A stretch of DNA of 64,000 bases from an uncultured Lachnospiraceae bacterium (GTDB taxonomy: Bacteria; Bacillota; Clostridia; Lachnospirales; Lachnospiraceae), in NCBI GenBank assembly GCA_910585345.1, contig CAJUDS010000002.1:124001-188000 (forward strand), written 5' to 3'. Of this stretch, positions 1 to 8,518 are shown one piece after another. The stretch's first letter is position 1. Each line of letters opens with the position of its first letter. The translations under genes and the position numbers were made by a program. The notes under the pieces are model-generated. The model was not told the DNA's origin and did not search any database. It saw only the letters and a list, made by a program, of their open reading frames with translations.

Positions 1-419
1 CCGCAGTATCCGTCAATATGACATCCCCCCGTAAACAGCCACATATCATGCATCACCCAGATCACCGGTTTTCCCAGACGCAGGAGCTGTTCTACATTCC
101 GGTAGCCAATAAAAGAGTTCACCCAATGCAGGATGATCACATCCGCTTCCTGCACGAGCGGATGTTTCGAAACATTAGTCCCGAAATAATCGCTTATAAT
201 CTCTCCTCTGGATAAAAGCAGATTTCCCACATTTTTCACTTTCGACCAAAACCGCTGCAGTCCGTTATCAAAATATGCTTCTGCCGCAGTATCACTGCGC
301 GTTTTTGTCCGGACAAGCAGTCTCGATTCGGCGCCGCACAAATTCATCGCCGCATTGATCCGTTCCGCCGCTTTATAGGCTCCCCCAAAATCCGTCGTTG
401 AAAAATGCACCACTTTCAT
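1..419 (-). CDS. GT4-type glycosyltransferase, N-terminal part (cut by left window edge)
   Basis: An ATG at 419 opens a frame that stays open to base 1, giving 139 residues of an incomplete protein. It starts MKVVHFSTTDFGGAYKAAE and later shows ILHWVNSFIG and VMHDMWLFTGGCH. The HWVN and HDMW...TGGCH stretches are typical of the N-terminal domain of WcaC-like GT4 sugar transferases, which act on the cytoplasmic face during capsule or exopolysaccharide assembly. The donor-binding C-terminal half lies outside the window. It follows the GT2 gene after 17 bases, so it is probably the third gene of the short operon that begins at the promoter near 2,310. The acceptor and sugar cannot be told from this part. 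Confidence 0.8.
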   Translation of the reverse strand, partial: MKVVHFSTTDFGGAYKAAERINAAMNLCGAESRLLVRTKTRSDTAAEAYFDNGLQRFWSKVKNVGNLLLSRGEIISDYFGTNVSKHPLVQEADVIILHWVNSFIGYRNVEQLLRLGKPVIWVMHDMWLFTGGCHIDGYC

Positions 420-436
420 TCTACCAGTCTCTCCCA

Positions 437-1225
437 TTATCGTTTCCGAATATATAACAGCCTGTATATTCCATGCAATATGCGGGAAAAGAAGGCATTT
501 CGCCTGCAGGCTTCAAATAAACAAAATATGACATATTCCAGAGGGAAATATTCTTTCATACATCTTGCTGCCTCCAGATGATATAGCGAATCGTTCGATA
601 TGCTCACACTTTGCCCATCCAGCGAATAGCTGCATATGATGAACGGCATACAGATGAATTTTGCTTTTCTTCGATGCATACGCATCATCCACTCTCTGTC
701 GCCGCAGATCTTATAGGATGTGTCAAATTTATAAGTTTTCAGATAGCTGCTTGCGGCAAAAACTGCCTGGTGGTTAATGCAGTCCCCTGTGCAGTAATAA
801 ATCCTCTTTCCACACAGCTTCCCGTATGTCCTCACTTCTGAAACATTGCCAGGATGTCTGTATATGATGCTGCCGTAATAGATCCCAAGGCCCTTCTTCT
901 TTATCTCTGCGGCCACTTTTCTGACAACATCCTGGTCTGCTAACATATCGCCCGCATTCAGGAAACAGATATACTCCCCCGATGCAAGCCCGATCCCCTT
1001 ATTCATCGCATCATAGATTCCGCTGTCTGGTTCCGATATATATTGAATCGGAAATCTTTCGGCCACACGCTCAATCATTGCCAACGTATTGTCCGACGAA
1101 TCTCCATCTACAATGATATATTCAATATCAGGATAGGTCTGCCTCATCACCGATTCCATGGTCGGCAGTATCGTTTTTTCCGCATTTCTGCACACCGTAA
1201 TAACAGTAATTATAATGTTTTTCAT
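437..1225 (-). CDS. GT2 family glycosyltransferase (WcaA/WcaE-like)
   Basis: A 262-residue GT-A fold transferase. The nucleotide-binding start (ITVITVCRNAEKTI, about residues 5-18) and IIVDGDSSDNT (about 37-47) are classic GT2. DSGIYDAMNKG followed by YICFLNAGDM is the arrangement of colanic-acid type GT2 enzymes, with NAGD in the place of the usual DxD metal site. There is no C-terminal membrane pair, so the enzyme should be cytosolic or peripheral and add one sugar to a lipid-linked glycan. Its ATG abuts the stop of the GT8 gene upstream, so the two are probably translated together. The sugar specificity is unknown. Confidence 0.88.
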   Translation of the reverse strand: MKNIIITVITVCRNAEKTILPTMESVMRQTYPDIEYIIVDGDSSDNTLAMIERVAERFPIQYISEPDSGIYDAMNKGIGLASGEYICFLNAGDMLADQDVVRKVAAEIKKKGLGIYYGSIIYRHPGNVSEVRTYGKLCGKRIYYCTGDCINHQAVFAASSYLKTYKFDTSYKICGDREWMMRMHRRKAKFICMPFIICSYSLDGQSVSISNDSLYHLEAARCMKEYFPLEYVIFCLFEACRRNAFFSRILHGIYRLLYIRKR

Positions 1226-2215
1226 CTATGCGGTTTCCTTGCTTTTTTCGATATATATATCATGACAAATCGAAAATATCCTTAAAAACATGCCACGTGG
1301 AAGCAGTCTGAACAAGAGCCGCTGCACCCCCATAATCATTCCCTCATCAGCCTTTCTACACTTATAATCTTTCCAGGGGGACATCGACAGATATCTGGCA
1401 AACAATGTTTTACCAGGATGGAGATTGTTCAAATGCCAGGGAAACTGTCCGAGAAACCGGTAAAAATGATAAATAACAGGCTGATTTACAGCGTTTTCTA
1501 ATTGCTCCCTGTTATAGTAAGCTATTTTACCATAACATCTATAGTAATCCTTTATATCAAATACCAGATGAACCGGCTGCAGATTATACGCAGGCGATAT
1601 ACGCATAATTTCATTTTTACATACAACATTCAGCAGATTCTGATCCGGCGAAGACCAGCTCTTACCACCTTTTTTTAAATAGGAAATAATTCTCTCCGTA
1701 CACCGATGATTGATCCAGTTTTTCATATCAAAGAGAACAACCCCTGAATTATAATAAAATTCATTTTCCTTTAATCCGACGATCGTTTTATAATTGCGTC
1801 CTAAGGAATCCAATACCATTGCAATGGAATAATTGTCCATATCAATTTCTATCAGCTCTTCGATCGACCGGTTTACGATAGTATCCGCGTCCAGATACAA
1901 GATACGCAGATCTGTCTTTCCCAATATCATTGGCAAAAACAGACGTAAATTTGCCGAATATGCGCCTCTGTACGAAGGCAGCCCCCATTCCTTCATTTTA
2001 TCTATAATCTCTCTTGTATCTTTGAAAATAATATTACGCCCATAATTTGCTGCCGACAGACGCAGCTTTTCTATTGAAGAGTCGGTCAGTTCTTCCCCGA
2101 GAATATAGATGTCTATTTTTTCTGCATTTTTATTATTTTCCAGCAAAGAAGTAATCGAAACTCCCGCATAAGGTACATAATTTTCATTAAATTGGTATAC
2201 CACATTAATCTGCAT
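1226..2215 (-). CDS. GT8 family glycosyltransferase (LgtC/general stress protein A-like)
   Basis: A 329-residue GT8 enzyme, a retaining galactosyl- or glucosyl-transferase family that uses UDP-sugars. The N-terminus (NVVYQFNENYVPYAGVSITSL) has the usual GT8 opening, and LRILYLDADTIVN carries the DxD metal and UDP site near residue 110. SPDQNLLNVV and a later VYQFNENY-type aromatic pattern fit the family; YHFYRFLGQFPWH probably matches the C-terminal HY/F..KPW motif. It is the first gene after the intrinsic terminator at 2,461-2,494 and the promoter at 2,308-2,336, so it leads a separate short transcript. An AGGGAA sequence about 11 bases before the ATG is a modest ribosome site. Confidence 0.9.
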   Translation of the reverse strand: MQINVVYQFNENYVPYAGVSITSLLENNKNAEKIDIYILGEELTDSSIEKLRLSAANYGRNIIFKDTREIIDKMKEWGLPSYRGAYSANLRLFLPMILGKTDLRILYLDADTIVNRSIEELIEIDMDNYSIAMVLDSLGRNYKTIVGLKENEFYYNSGVVLFDMKNWINHRCTERIISYLKKGGKSWSSPDQNLLNVVCKNEIMRISPAYNLQPVHLVFDIKDYYRCYGKIAYYNREQLENAVNQPVIYHFYRFLGQFPWHLNNLHPGKTLFARYLSMSPWKDYKCRKADEGMIMGVQRLLFRLLPRGMFLRIFSICHDIYIEKSKETA

Positions 2216-2307
2216 GTTTTCTTATTCCCTGACCATTTTCGCCAAAATGCCTGTCTGTATCAAATGGCTTTCATCTCTTCCTCTCTAATTTCCAGTTTAT
2301 TCTAAGT

Positions 2308-2336
2308 AGTTTACCACATTCTCCGCAATTGAGCAA
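2308..2336 (-). promoter_or_regulatory. Candidate sigma-A promoter with extended -10 for the GT8 operon
   Basis: On the minus strand, TTGCTC (2331-2336) lies 17 bases before TAAACT (2308-2313), and TGG precedes the -10 hexamer to make an extended -10 element. The -35 matches only TTG of the consensus, so the call rests on the spacing and the extended -10. It lies between the terminator at 2,461-2,494 and the GT8 start at 2,215, where a new promoter is needed. The rest of the 318-base gap shows no gene. Confidence 0.45.
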
Positions 2337-2460
2337 TACATTGATTGTATCTGTCCATTTCCCCAGTATTTTATCATCCCCAAAATAGAATAGTTTCTGA
2401 TAAGATTTCCATCTGCAGTCACAAATATGCATCATAAAACGCTGTTCTGTCTTCCCAAAT

Positions 2461-2494
2461 AAAACAAAAAAGCAAACTGCTCTGACAGTCTGCT
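2461..2494 (-). terminator. Intrinsic terminator closing the long glycan operon
   Basis: On the minus strand AGCAGACTG and CAGTTTGCT form a 9-bp stem (one G-T pair) round a 6-base loop (2471-2494), followed at once by TTTTTTGTTTT (2461-2470). It lies 40 bases past the stop of the GtrA-like gene and so ends the transcript that comes down from the right. Confidence 0.85.
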
Positions 2495-2533
2495 TCTATT
2501 CATCCTTTTTACAGTTTTATCAAAAAAGTGTTT

Positions 2534-3052
2534 TTATTTAAATGCCCAAAACTTATTGATCAGAAAATTAAGGGGCACATTGAACAACGAATTAAGAAAC
2601 GGGGCTATATATTTAGAAATTCCCAGCACCTCCACCCAAAGCGCCAAAAGCATACTGTTTAGAAATAACCCGGTAAAGGAATATGTTGCAAATGTCTTTA
2701 CAAGCGCCTTCCACAAACATCTGCCCTCTCTCCCTCCCGTAAAAACAATTTTATTATTCCAGTAAAATGACCACAATACGCTCAGGATAAACGCAATGAC
2801 CTGCGCCGCCAGATAATCAAATTGAGGAGGTATAAAAAGAGCAGCATTGTGAAACCTGCCGGACAAGCTGTCACTTACAAACAAAGCTGTCACATAGACA
2901 ACGTAGGAAATAATTGTATTACTGACCCCTATAAGACCGAATTTCACGAATTGCAGAAAAGAATCTGCGTCTTCCTCTCTGCGTTCTCCATGAAATATCC
3001 TGTTAAAAACTCTCAAAACTATATTGGTCGGCGGATCGTTCACGAATCTCAT
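2534..3052 (-). CDS. GtrA-like membrane protein (putative polyprenyl-phosphate-sugar flippase)
   Basis: A 172-residue small membrane protein of the GtrA family (PF04138), which has four membrane segments and is thought to move undecaprenyl-phosphate-linked sugars across the membrane. FVKFGLIGVSNTIISYVVY (about residues 35-55) is the hallmark first segment; a second segment lies near FLSVLWSFYWNNKIVF and the C-terminal NVPLNFLINKFWAFK is the usual family ending. A GTG precedes the ATG chosen here at 3052; the ATG is better spaced from AAGGAAG. It lies next to a GtrB-like GT2 and a GT87 membrane transferase, the gene set of phage and bacterial serotype-conversion loci. It is the last gene before the terminator. 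Confidence 0.88.
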   Translation of the reverse strand: MRFVNDPPTNIVLRVFNRIFHGERREEDADSFLQFVKFGLIGVSNTIISYVVYVTALFVSDSLSGRFHNAALFIPPQFDYLAAQVIAFILSVLWSFYWNNKIVFTGGREGRCLWKALVKTFATYSFTGLFLNSMLLALWVEVLGISKYIAPFLNSLFNVPLNFLINKFWAFK

Positions 3053-3114
3053 CACTTCCTTTTATACCGTTTCCAACGATATAATTTGTGCTTTCATGCT
3101 ACCCCTTTTCGGTA

Positions 3115-4170
3115 CTATCTGTCAATACTTTCATTTGTGTTTCCATTATTTTTCTGTGTTTCGCCGTCCGCATCAAAATTAATCCTCTTTTCTTCCACTA
3201 CGATCGGTCTTTTTATAACACGGGTATTAATATTCAGCACATATTCTCCCAGCAAACCGATAAAGACAAGCTGAACCGCTCCCAACAGACACATTCCGAT
3301 CATGACCGGCGCATATCCGGCCTGAAAACTGTTCCAACAAACCAGTTTCAGGATCAGATAAATAATGCCAATTACAAAGCTGACCGCACCCACCAGCATA
3401 CCTGCCAATGTAGCCAAACGCAGCCCGACCTTTGTATACGAAGTAAAACTGAGCATAGCGGCGTCGTATAAACTATAAAAATTATTATGGGTCTTCCCGG
3501 CTCTTCGTTTGGCCTGCTCGTATTCTATCTCTATCATATTAAATCCGCCGCCATATTCCGCAACAATGCCTCTCAGAAACGGTATCGGATCATCCAGTTG
3601 TCGAAGCAGTGCGATAAACGTCTTATCGTACAGTCCGAATCCCGTAAAATGTTCAATCATCTTTACATCAGACATATTTTTGATAATCTTATAATATACC
3701 GTTCTTAAAAAATAAATGAATCCCGGCTCCCTGCTGGATGTCTTAATACCACTAACGATTTTATGCCCTTTTTCCCATTCCAATACAAATCGCGGAATTA
3801 AATTTACCGGATCCTGAAAATCGCAGCACAGGCATATCGTGCAGTCTCCGGTAGTCTGGCACATCCCATAAAACGGAGAATTAAACTGGCCAAAATTCGT
3901 GACATTAAAAATAGCTTTGACCTTATGGTTTTCGCTGCATATCCTTTCCAATATATCTCTTGTGCCGTCTGTAGAACAATTGTCAATAAACAGCACTTCA
4001 TAGTCGTACTGCGGCAATGCCTCGCATAATACATTCATTACCGTCCGGTACATTAAATCGACATTTTCCACTTCATTGTAACAGGGTATCATAATACTGA
4101 TCTTCTTCATATTCTTATCCACTTTATCGTCTTTTTTGATCACATCCGTAAGGCTTATCCTTGAGTCCAA
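3115..4170 (-). CDS. GtrB-like GT2 (polyprenyl-phosphate glycosyltransferase, two C-terminal membrane helices)
   Basis: A GT2 enzyme of the dolichol-phosphate-mannose synthase/GtrB group, which charges undecaprenyl phosphate with a sugar from a nucleotide donor. SIMIPCYNEVENV starts the catalytic domain, IDNCSTDGT follows, and the usual DADLQDP motif appears here as CDFQDPVNL, so one Asp of the canonical triad is replaced. Two membrane helices lie at about residues 250-275 and 288-312 (TLAGMLVGAVSFVIG; APVMIGMCLLGAVQLVFIGL). The start given is a TTG with GGAG eight bases upstream; the ATG at 4110 would give the more usual MKKISIM start. Between GtrA-like and GT87 genes it should supply the lipid-linked sugar donor used outside the membrane. 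Confidence 0.88.
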   Translation of the reverse strand: MDSRISLTDVIKKDDKVDKNMKKISIMIPCYNEVENVDLMYRTVMNVLCEALPQYDYEVLFIDNCSTDGTRDILERICSENHKVKAIFNVTNFGQFNSPFYGMCQTTGDCTICLCCDFQDPVNLIPRFVLEWEKGHKIVSGIKTSSREPGFIYFLRTVYYKIIKNMSDVKMIEHFTGFGLYDKTFIALLRQLDDPIPFLRGIVAEYGGGFNMIEIEYEQAKRRAGKTHNNFYSLYDAAMLSFTSYTKVGLRLATLAGMLVGAVSFVIGIIYLILKLVCWNSFQAGYAPVMIGMCLLGAVQLVFIGLLGEYVLNINTRVIKRPIVVEEKRINFDADGETQKNNGNTNESIDR

Positions 4171-4206
4171 ACGTCTATCTCCGGCAAGCCCGCCGCCGCT
4201 TACCTT

Positions 4207-5535
4207 TTACCGGGTTCTCTTCTCTTTTTTCCTGACTGCATACTGATACATCACATCAATGATACATACAATAGTAATCAGCCAAATGGCTCCTCCTATC
4301 TGCAGACTATTAAAAGATCTGTGTGTGTAATAGTATACTTCCTCGTGCATATGTTCATTCCATCCTAACGGCAGCGGGAAAAAAATCAGTCCAAACAGCA
4401 GCAGATAAATAAAATTGATGGCGCCCGCCTTTTCCGCTTTCAGAAAATAGAGACAGGGTATCATCATAAATACCGCCGTATATACGTAGCTTCTGCCCTG
4501 AAAGCCTACCAGTACACCGGCCAACAGCAACATTACCTGCCAGTTCTTTTTTGCAAAAAAGCAGGCTCCGCACGCAGCCGCGCATAAAATCGAACTTACC
4601 TTTGCAGCCGTCTGCACTGCAGAATTGGCAGACGCTCCAAACCACATAAACAAATGCTCCATAAAAGCGGCGAACCCTATCCTTCCTCCGTCGAGCGCAA
4701 CTATTTCTATTGTTTCCTTGATCTGCTCCACCTGACCGCTCGCCCTCGCCGCCTCATTCGCTGCTATGTCCGCAAAAGCAGAATTGAATCCTAACAGGTT
4801 TTGAAAGAAAAATGGAATCCCCCACAGCCCTTCCTTGCACAAAAGCAAAAAAGGGAGCGTGAATACTGCAATCCCATATAACGCCAGTCTGATCGTCTCC
4901 TTGTATTTACGTTCCTTTAACAATACGAAGCCAAAGATTGCCGGATATATCTTAATCGCTGCGGCGATTGCAAGGCAGAGATAGCCGATGTCGCGGACCC
5001 ACTGCTTTTCCGAATCTTTCAGCGCAAAAAACACAAGCGTACCGGTAAGCGCCAGAATCAAAATATTGCCCCTCTCTAATGTATATAACAATGGAATCGA
5101 AAAAACCATAAGAAAACTCAGCCATTTATTCTCGAACCGCCTGAATCCGGCCATAAATTCTATCAGACAAAATATAGCCAAAACCATAAAGAGGAGAGCA
5201 AGCAGAAACGACACATTGGGTCCCTGATACATTCTCAGAAAGCGGGCCCCCTCCTCAGTTTCCAGAATCTGTCCGATATTCCCCGAGAAGCGGCCGAACA
5301 AATAAAAGATTAACCAACAAACGGGCGGATAGATATTGTTGTTTCCCCCGTAAGACGTTTTTGCAGACGCCGCTCCTGCGATACAATTAAAATAATCCAT
5401 ATAACTGTCTAATATGTCTGCAAACAGATACGTGTGCATGATATCCGGCTCAATCAAGATCGCGGAAAGCATAATTGCCAGCAATATCGTCCCGCCGCTC
5501 AGAAATAAGAAAAGATTTCTGTTTTTCAATTTCAT
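4207..5535 (-). CDS. GT87-like multi-membrane-span glycosyltransferase (DUF2029)
   Basis: A 442-residue integral membrane protein with about ten hydrophobic helices, of the GT-C fold. Early in the first outer loop it has DYFN and then NNNIYPPVCWLIFYLFG; the acidic pair before a YPP..W stretch is typical of GT87/DUF2029 mannosyl- or hexosyl-transferases that take polyprenyl-phosphate-linked sugars. LLKERKYK and AIKIYPAIFGFVLL are also family-like. The ATG at 5535 has GGGGG five bases before it; an upstream in-frame TTG at 5562 has no good site. Directly upstream of the GtrB- and GtrA-like genes, it would be the specific transferase of a gtr-like triad. Confidence 0.8.
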   Translation of the reverse strand: MKLKNRNLFLFLSGGTILLAIMLSAILIEPDIMHTYLFADILDSYMDYFNCIAGAASAKTSYGGNNNIYPPVCWLIFYLFGRFSGNIGQILETEEGARFLRMYQGPNVSFLLALLFMVLAIFCLIEFMAGFRRFENKWLSFLMVFSIPLLYTLERGNILILALTGTLVFFALKDSEKQWVRDIGYLCLAIAAAIKIYPAIFGFVLLKERKYKETIRLALYGIAVFTLPFLLLCKEGLWGIPFFFQNLLGFNSAFADIAANEAARASGQVEQIKETIEIVALDGGRIGFAAFMEHLFMWFGASANSAVQTAAKVSSILCAAACGACFFAKKNWQVMLLLAGVLVGFQGRSYVYTAVFMMIPCLYFLKAEKAGAINFIYLLLFGLIFFPLPLGWNEHMHEEVYYYTHRSFNSLQIGGAIWLITIVCIIDVMYQYAVRKKEKRTR

Positions 5536-5604
5536 GATGCCCCCATTCTTTCGTTCTGTCAAAATAATCTGTTACCTAATATCGTTTCTATGATATAACG
5601 CTCA

Positions 5605-7386
5605 CTAAACCAATTCTTCATATTTTCTCTTTACCGCTTTCCCGTTCACGATCTCGTAAATTACATCACAGTTTCTGATCGTTGTCAGTCTGTGTGCAAT
5701 AATAATCATTGTTTTATGTCCCTGCAGGGAATCAATTGCCTCCATTACCGCTGTTTCCGTATCCGTATCCAATGCGGATGTCGCTTCGTCCAAAACCAAA
5801 ACATCCGGATCGCAGTAGAGCGCTCTCGCAATCGCCAGCCTTTGTCGCTGCCCCCCGGAAAACCGGACGCCCTGCTCCCCGATTTCCGTGTCTAACTGAT
5901 TCTTATACCGCTCTACCACATCTTTTAACTGTGCCTGCTCCAACGCATGCCACACCATTTCATCATTGATATCCTCATCTTTAATCCCAAACGCAACATT
6001 CCTTCTGATGGTATCGTCCAGCAAATTGGCGTTCTGCGGAACAAATCCCATCATTTTGCTCCTTTTAACCGGTATACAGGCAATCTCCACGCCATCCACC
6101 TTTACTTTTCCTTTTTGTGGTTCCAAAAGTCCAAGGACAATATCTGCAAGCGTCGTTTTCCCGGAACCTGACTTTCCGACTAACGCAACAGACTGTCCTT
6201 TTTTGATCTCAAAAGCCACATCCTCTAACACATTCTCCTCCGTATTGGCATACTTCCATACAATACCTTCTATCGATATCTTATCTTGAAAGTGATCGGA
6301 ATTGTCCCCTGCACTGTCAATTTCCGTAGGAAGTGACTTTTCGTTCTTTTTCCCCCTGACTTCTTTAAAATTTTGGTAGGTTTCGTTTATACCGGGCACA
6401 CAGAACATAAACTGATTAAAATAGCTTGATATTCTGCCTAGAGAGGGCAGAATACGAAATGCCGCAACTGCAAAGGACGCCAGTTGGGGAAGCAGCGCTG
6501 CAGCATTCTCAACATGGATCGCTTTTATGCACACCGCAATGATCAGGCCTGCTACACATACACCTTCGATCAGATAAGCCGGACTTTCGGAGGCGACCGT
6601 CTGCCCTATTGTTCCTTTTTGCTGCTTTATATAGTTCTTTTCATAGGAATCAATAAAATACTTCTGCCTCTGCATAACCAAGACTTCTTTTATCCCCTGA
6701 AACGTGTGAAGCAGTATCTTATTCACCAGGGCAGAGTAAATATAATTCAGTTCCCCGCACCTTTTCACCCATTTCTGAAAACCGAACACTACAATTAACA
6801 GACAGAGAAAAGCCAGCGAAATGACGCAGACTGACATGGCGATATCGGACACCATAATATAGAAACAGATAAAGGCTATTGTCAGCGCTTCCGCCAGCAA
6901 TCGGAAAATCTGGTATAGAGCCTGATAAGTATTCGTGATACTGTCCCGCATCCCCCTCAGCAGTTCCCCCGTACTTGCATTCAGAAAAAAAGGATATCCC
7001 CTGTTCATATAAGAATTCATCATCTCAACAGACAGTTCCCTCTGCACCTTGCATGCATACTTCACCCGCACCCAGGATAACAGTAATAAGAACAGATTCT
7101 TAATCAGATAGACAATAATAACCGCAATCCCGGTCAGCCAGATCAAATCCGTATCCGACTCGACCCCCATATAAGCAATCACAGGCCCGATCTTGGCATG
7201 ATTGCGCAGTTCCTGCGGCGCAACCATTACCTGTACCAGCGGTAAAATAATGGAAATCCCCATTGTCTCAAAGACGGAGCCGATTACCGTTAACACGATA
7301 ACAACAATTCCCCATCTTTTCAGGGAAGGCGTTAAAATAAAACTGTACTTATCCCATACGTCCTTTATACTTTTCAGTCTGTTCAT
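5605..7386 (-). CDS. ABC exporter, MsbA/PglK-type (fused membrane and ATPase domains)
   Basis: A 593-residue half-transporter: six membrane helices in about residues 20-330, then an ATP-binding domain with Walker A GKSGSGKTT (404-412), signature SGGQRQR (510-516), Walker B LVLDEA (about 530-535) and H-loop His near 565. The family includes PglK, which flips a lipid-linked oligosaccharide, and MsbA. Within a glycan cluster without a visible Wzx, a flippase role is likely but not shown. It is a clear paralogue of the exporter at 19,559-21,373, sharing the ATPase core and the ITT/LTTIRNCD ending. It lies 29 bases after the CDP-glucose dehydratase gene and 69 before the GT87 gene. Confidence 0.92.
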   Translation of the reverse strand: MNRLKSIKDVWDKYSFILTPSLKRWGIVVIVLTVIGSVFETMGISIILPLVQVMVAPQELRNHAKIGPVIAYMGVESDTDLIWLTGIAVIIVYLIKNLFLLLLSWVRVKYACKVQRELSVEMMNSYMNRGYPFFLNASTGELLRGMRDSITNTYQALYQIFRLLAEALTIAFICFYIMVSDIAMSVCVISLAFLCLLIVVFGFQKWVKRCGELNYIYSALVNKILLHTFQGIKEVLVMQRQKYFIDSYEKNYIKQQKGTIGQTVASESPAYLIEGVCVAGLIIAVCIKAIHVENAAALLPQLASFAVAAFRILPSLGRISSYFNQFMFCVPGINETYQNFKEVRGKKNEKSLPTEIDSAGDNSDHFQDKISIEGIVWKYANTEENVLEDVAFEIKKGQSVALVGKSGSGKTTLADIVLGLLEPQKGKVKVDGVEIACIPVKRSKMMGFVPQNANLLDDTIRRNVAFGIKDEDINDEMVWHALEQAQLKDVVERYKNQLDTEIGEQGVRFSGGQRQRLAIARALYCDPDVLVLDEATSALDTDTETAVMEAIDSLQGHKTMIIIAHRLTTIRNCDVIYEIVNGKAVKRKYEELV

Positions 7387-7415
7387 CCCATTACCTCAGC
7401 CTGGCAAGACCTGTA

Positions 7416-8480
7416 TTACCGGTTAACATATTCTGCAATCTGTTTGGCAATGCAAATTTCAGCATTTCTACCGGAACAACATGCCAGATACAATTGAATC
7501 GTTTTATGCAGCGCCATATCAATCATCCATGACGGCTGCCAGCCAAAACTTTTTTTGATTTTGGAACAATCCAGTTTTAAGTAGTTTGCCTCGTGCGGGC
7601 CGCCGTCATATTGATTGATCCATTTAACTTTCTTTCCTGTCTGTTCATACCAGTTTTCACAGAACTGATCAGCCAGGCATCCTGTCGTCACGCAGTCCCT
7701 TTCATCCGGTCCCACATTGTAGCATCCTGCCAGTTCTTTTCTTACAAACTGCTCTTTTGCAATCATAAGATACGCCATAACAGGTTCCAAAACATGCTGA
7801 AACGGCCTGACCGAATAAGGATTCCTGATGATGATATCTTCCCCTCTTTGCGCCGCGCGCACACAGTCCGGTATGATTCTGTCTGTCGCAAAATCACCGC
7901 CGCCGATCACATTTCCCGCGCGCACGGTGGAAACGGCAAGATCTCTGTCCCCAAAAAACGAATTTTTATAACTGTCCGTCACCAGCTCGGAACAGGACTT
8001 CGAGTTAGAATATGGATCATAACCGTTCAGCTCTTCATTTTCTCTATATCCCCATTCCCATTCCCTGTTTTTGTAGACCTTATCTGTCGTTACATTGACA
8101 AACGATTTAACAGTCTCAGATGTCCGGATACATTCCAGCACATTGACTGTCCCCATCACATTTACCTCATACGTATACACCGGATTTTTATAAGATTCTC
8201 TCACCAGAGGCTGCGCCGCCATATGGATTACAATTTCCGGCTTCTTACCGCTAAACGCCTGTCGCAGACCGTCCGCATCCCGGACGTCGCCTGTGATGGA
8301 GTCCATACGCTTTTCAAGCGAAAGCAGCCGAAACAGACTCGGATGCGTCGGGGGCTCCAGTGCATAGCCGCTCACCTCCGCCCCGGCCTGCAGAAGCACA
8401 CTGCACATCCATGCCCCCTTGAATCCCGTATGGCCTGTCACCAATACTTTTTTCCCTTTATAAAAAGATAGGTCAAACAT
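7416..8480 (-). CDS. rfbG: CDP-glucose 4,6-dehydratase
   Basis: A 354-residue extended short-chain dehydrogenase that turns CDP-glucose into CDP-4-dehydro-6-deoxyglucose, the entry to CDP-linked 3,6-dideoxy and related sugars. The NAD site TGHTGFKG is at 15-22, TTDKVY at 131-136 and the catalytic YSNSK at 157-161. GFKGAW and the VRAGNVIGGGDFA stretch separate it from dTDP- and GDP-sugar dehydratases. The ATG at 8480 has GGAG at ideal distance and gives the family length; a longer reading back to 8615 would run into the gene upstream. The partner that makes CDP-glucose (RfbF) and the later dehydratase (RfbH-like) are not in the window. Confidence 0.9.
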   Translation of the reverse strand: MFDLSFYKGKKVLVTGHTGFKGAWMCSVLLQAGAEVSGYALEPPTHPSLFRLLSLEKRMDSITGDVRDADGLRQAFSGKKPEIVIHMAAQPLVRESYKNPVYTYEVNVMGTVNVLECIRTSETVKSFVNVTTDKVYKNREWEWGYRENEELNGYDPYSNSKSCSELVTDSYKNSFFGDRDLAVSTVRAGNVIGGGDFATDRIIPDCVRAAQRGEDIIIRNPYSVRPFQHVLEPVMAYLMIAKEQFVRKELAGCYNVGPDERDCVTTGCLADQFCENWYEQTGKKVKWINQYDGGPHEANYLKLDCSKIKKSFGWQPSWMIDMALHKTIQLYLACCSGRNAEICIAKQIAEYVNR

Positions 8481-8518
8481 TTTTCTCTCCGCATTCCTTT
8501 CCGTCTTCTCTTGACTGT

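Noticed and set aside
18..215. Plus-strand open frame at the left edge
   Set aside because: It lies opposite the partial GT4 gene on the minus strand, has no ribosome site or family resemblance, and is explained as a shadow frame.
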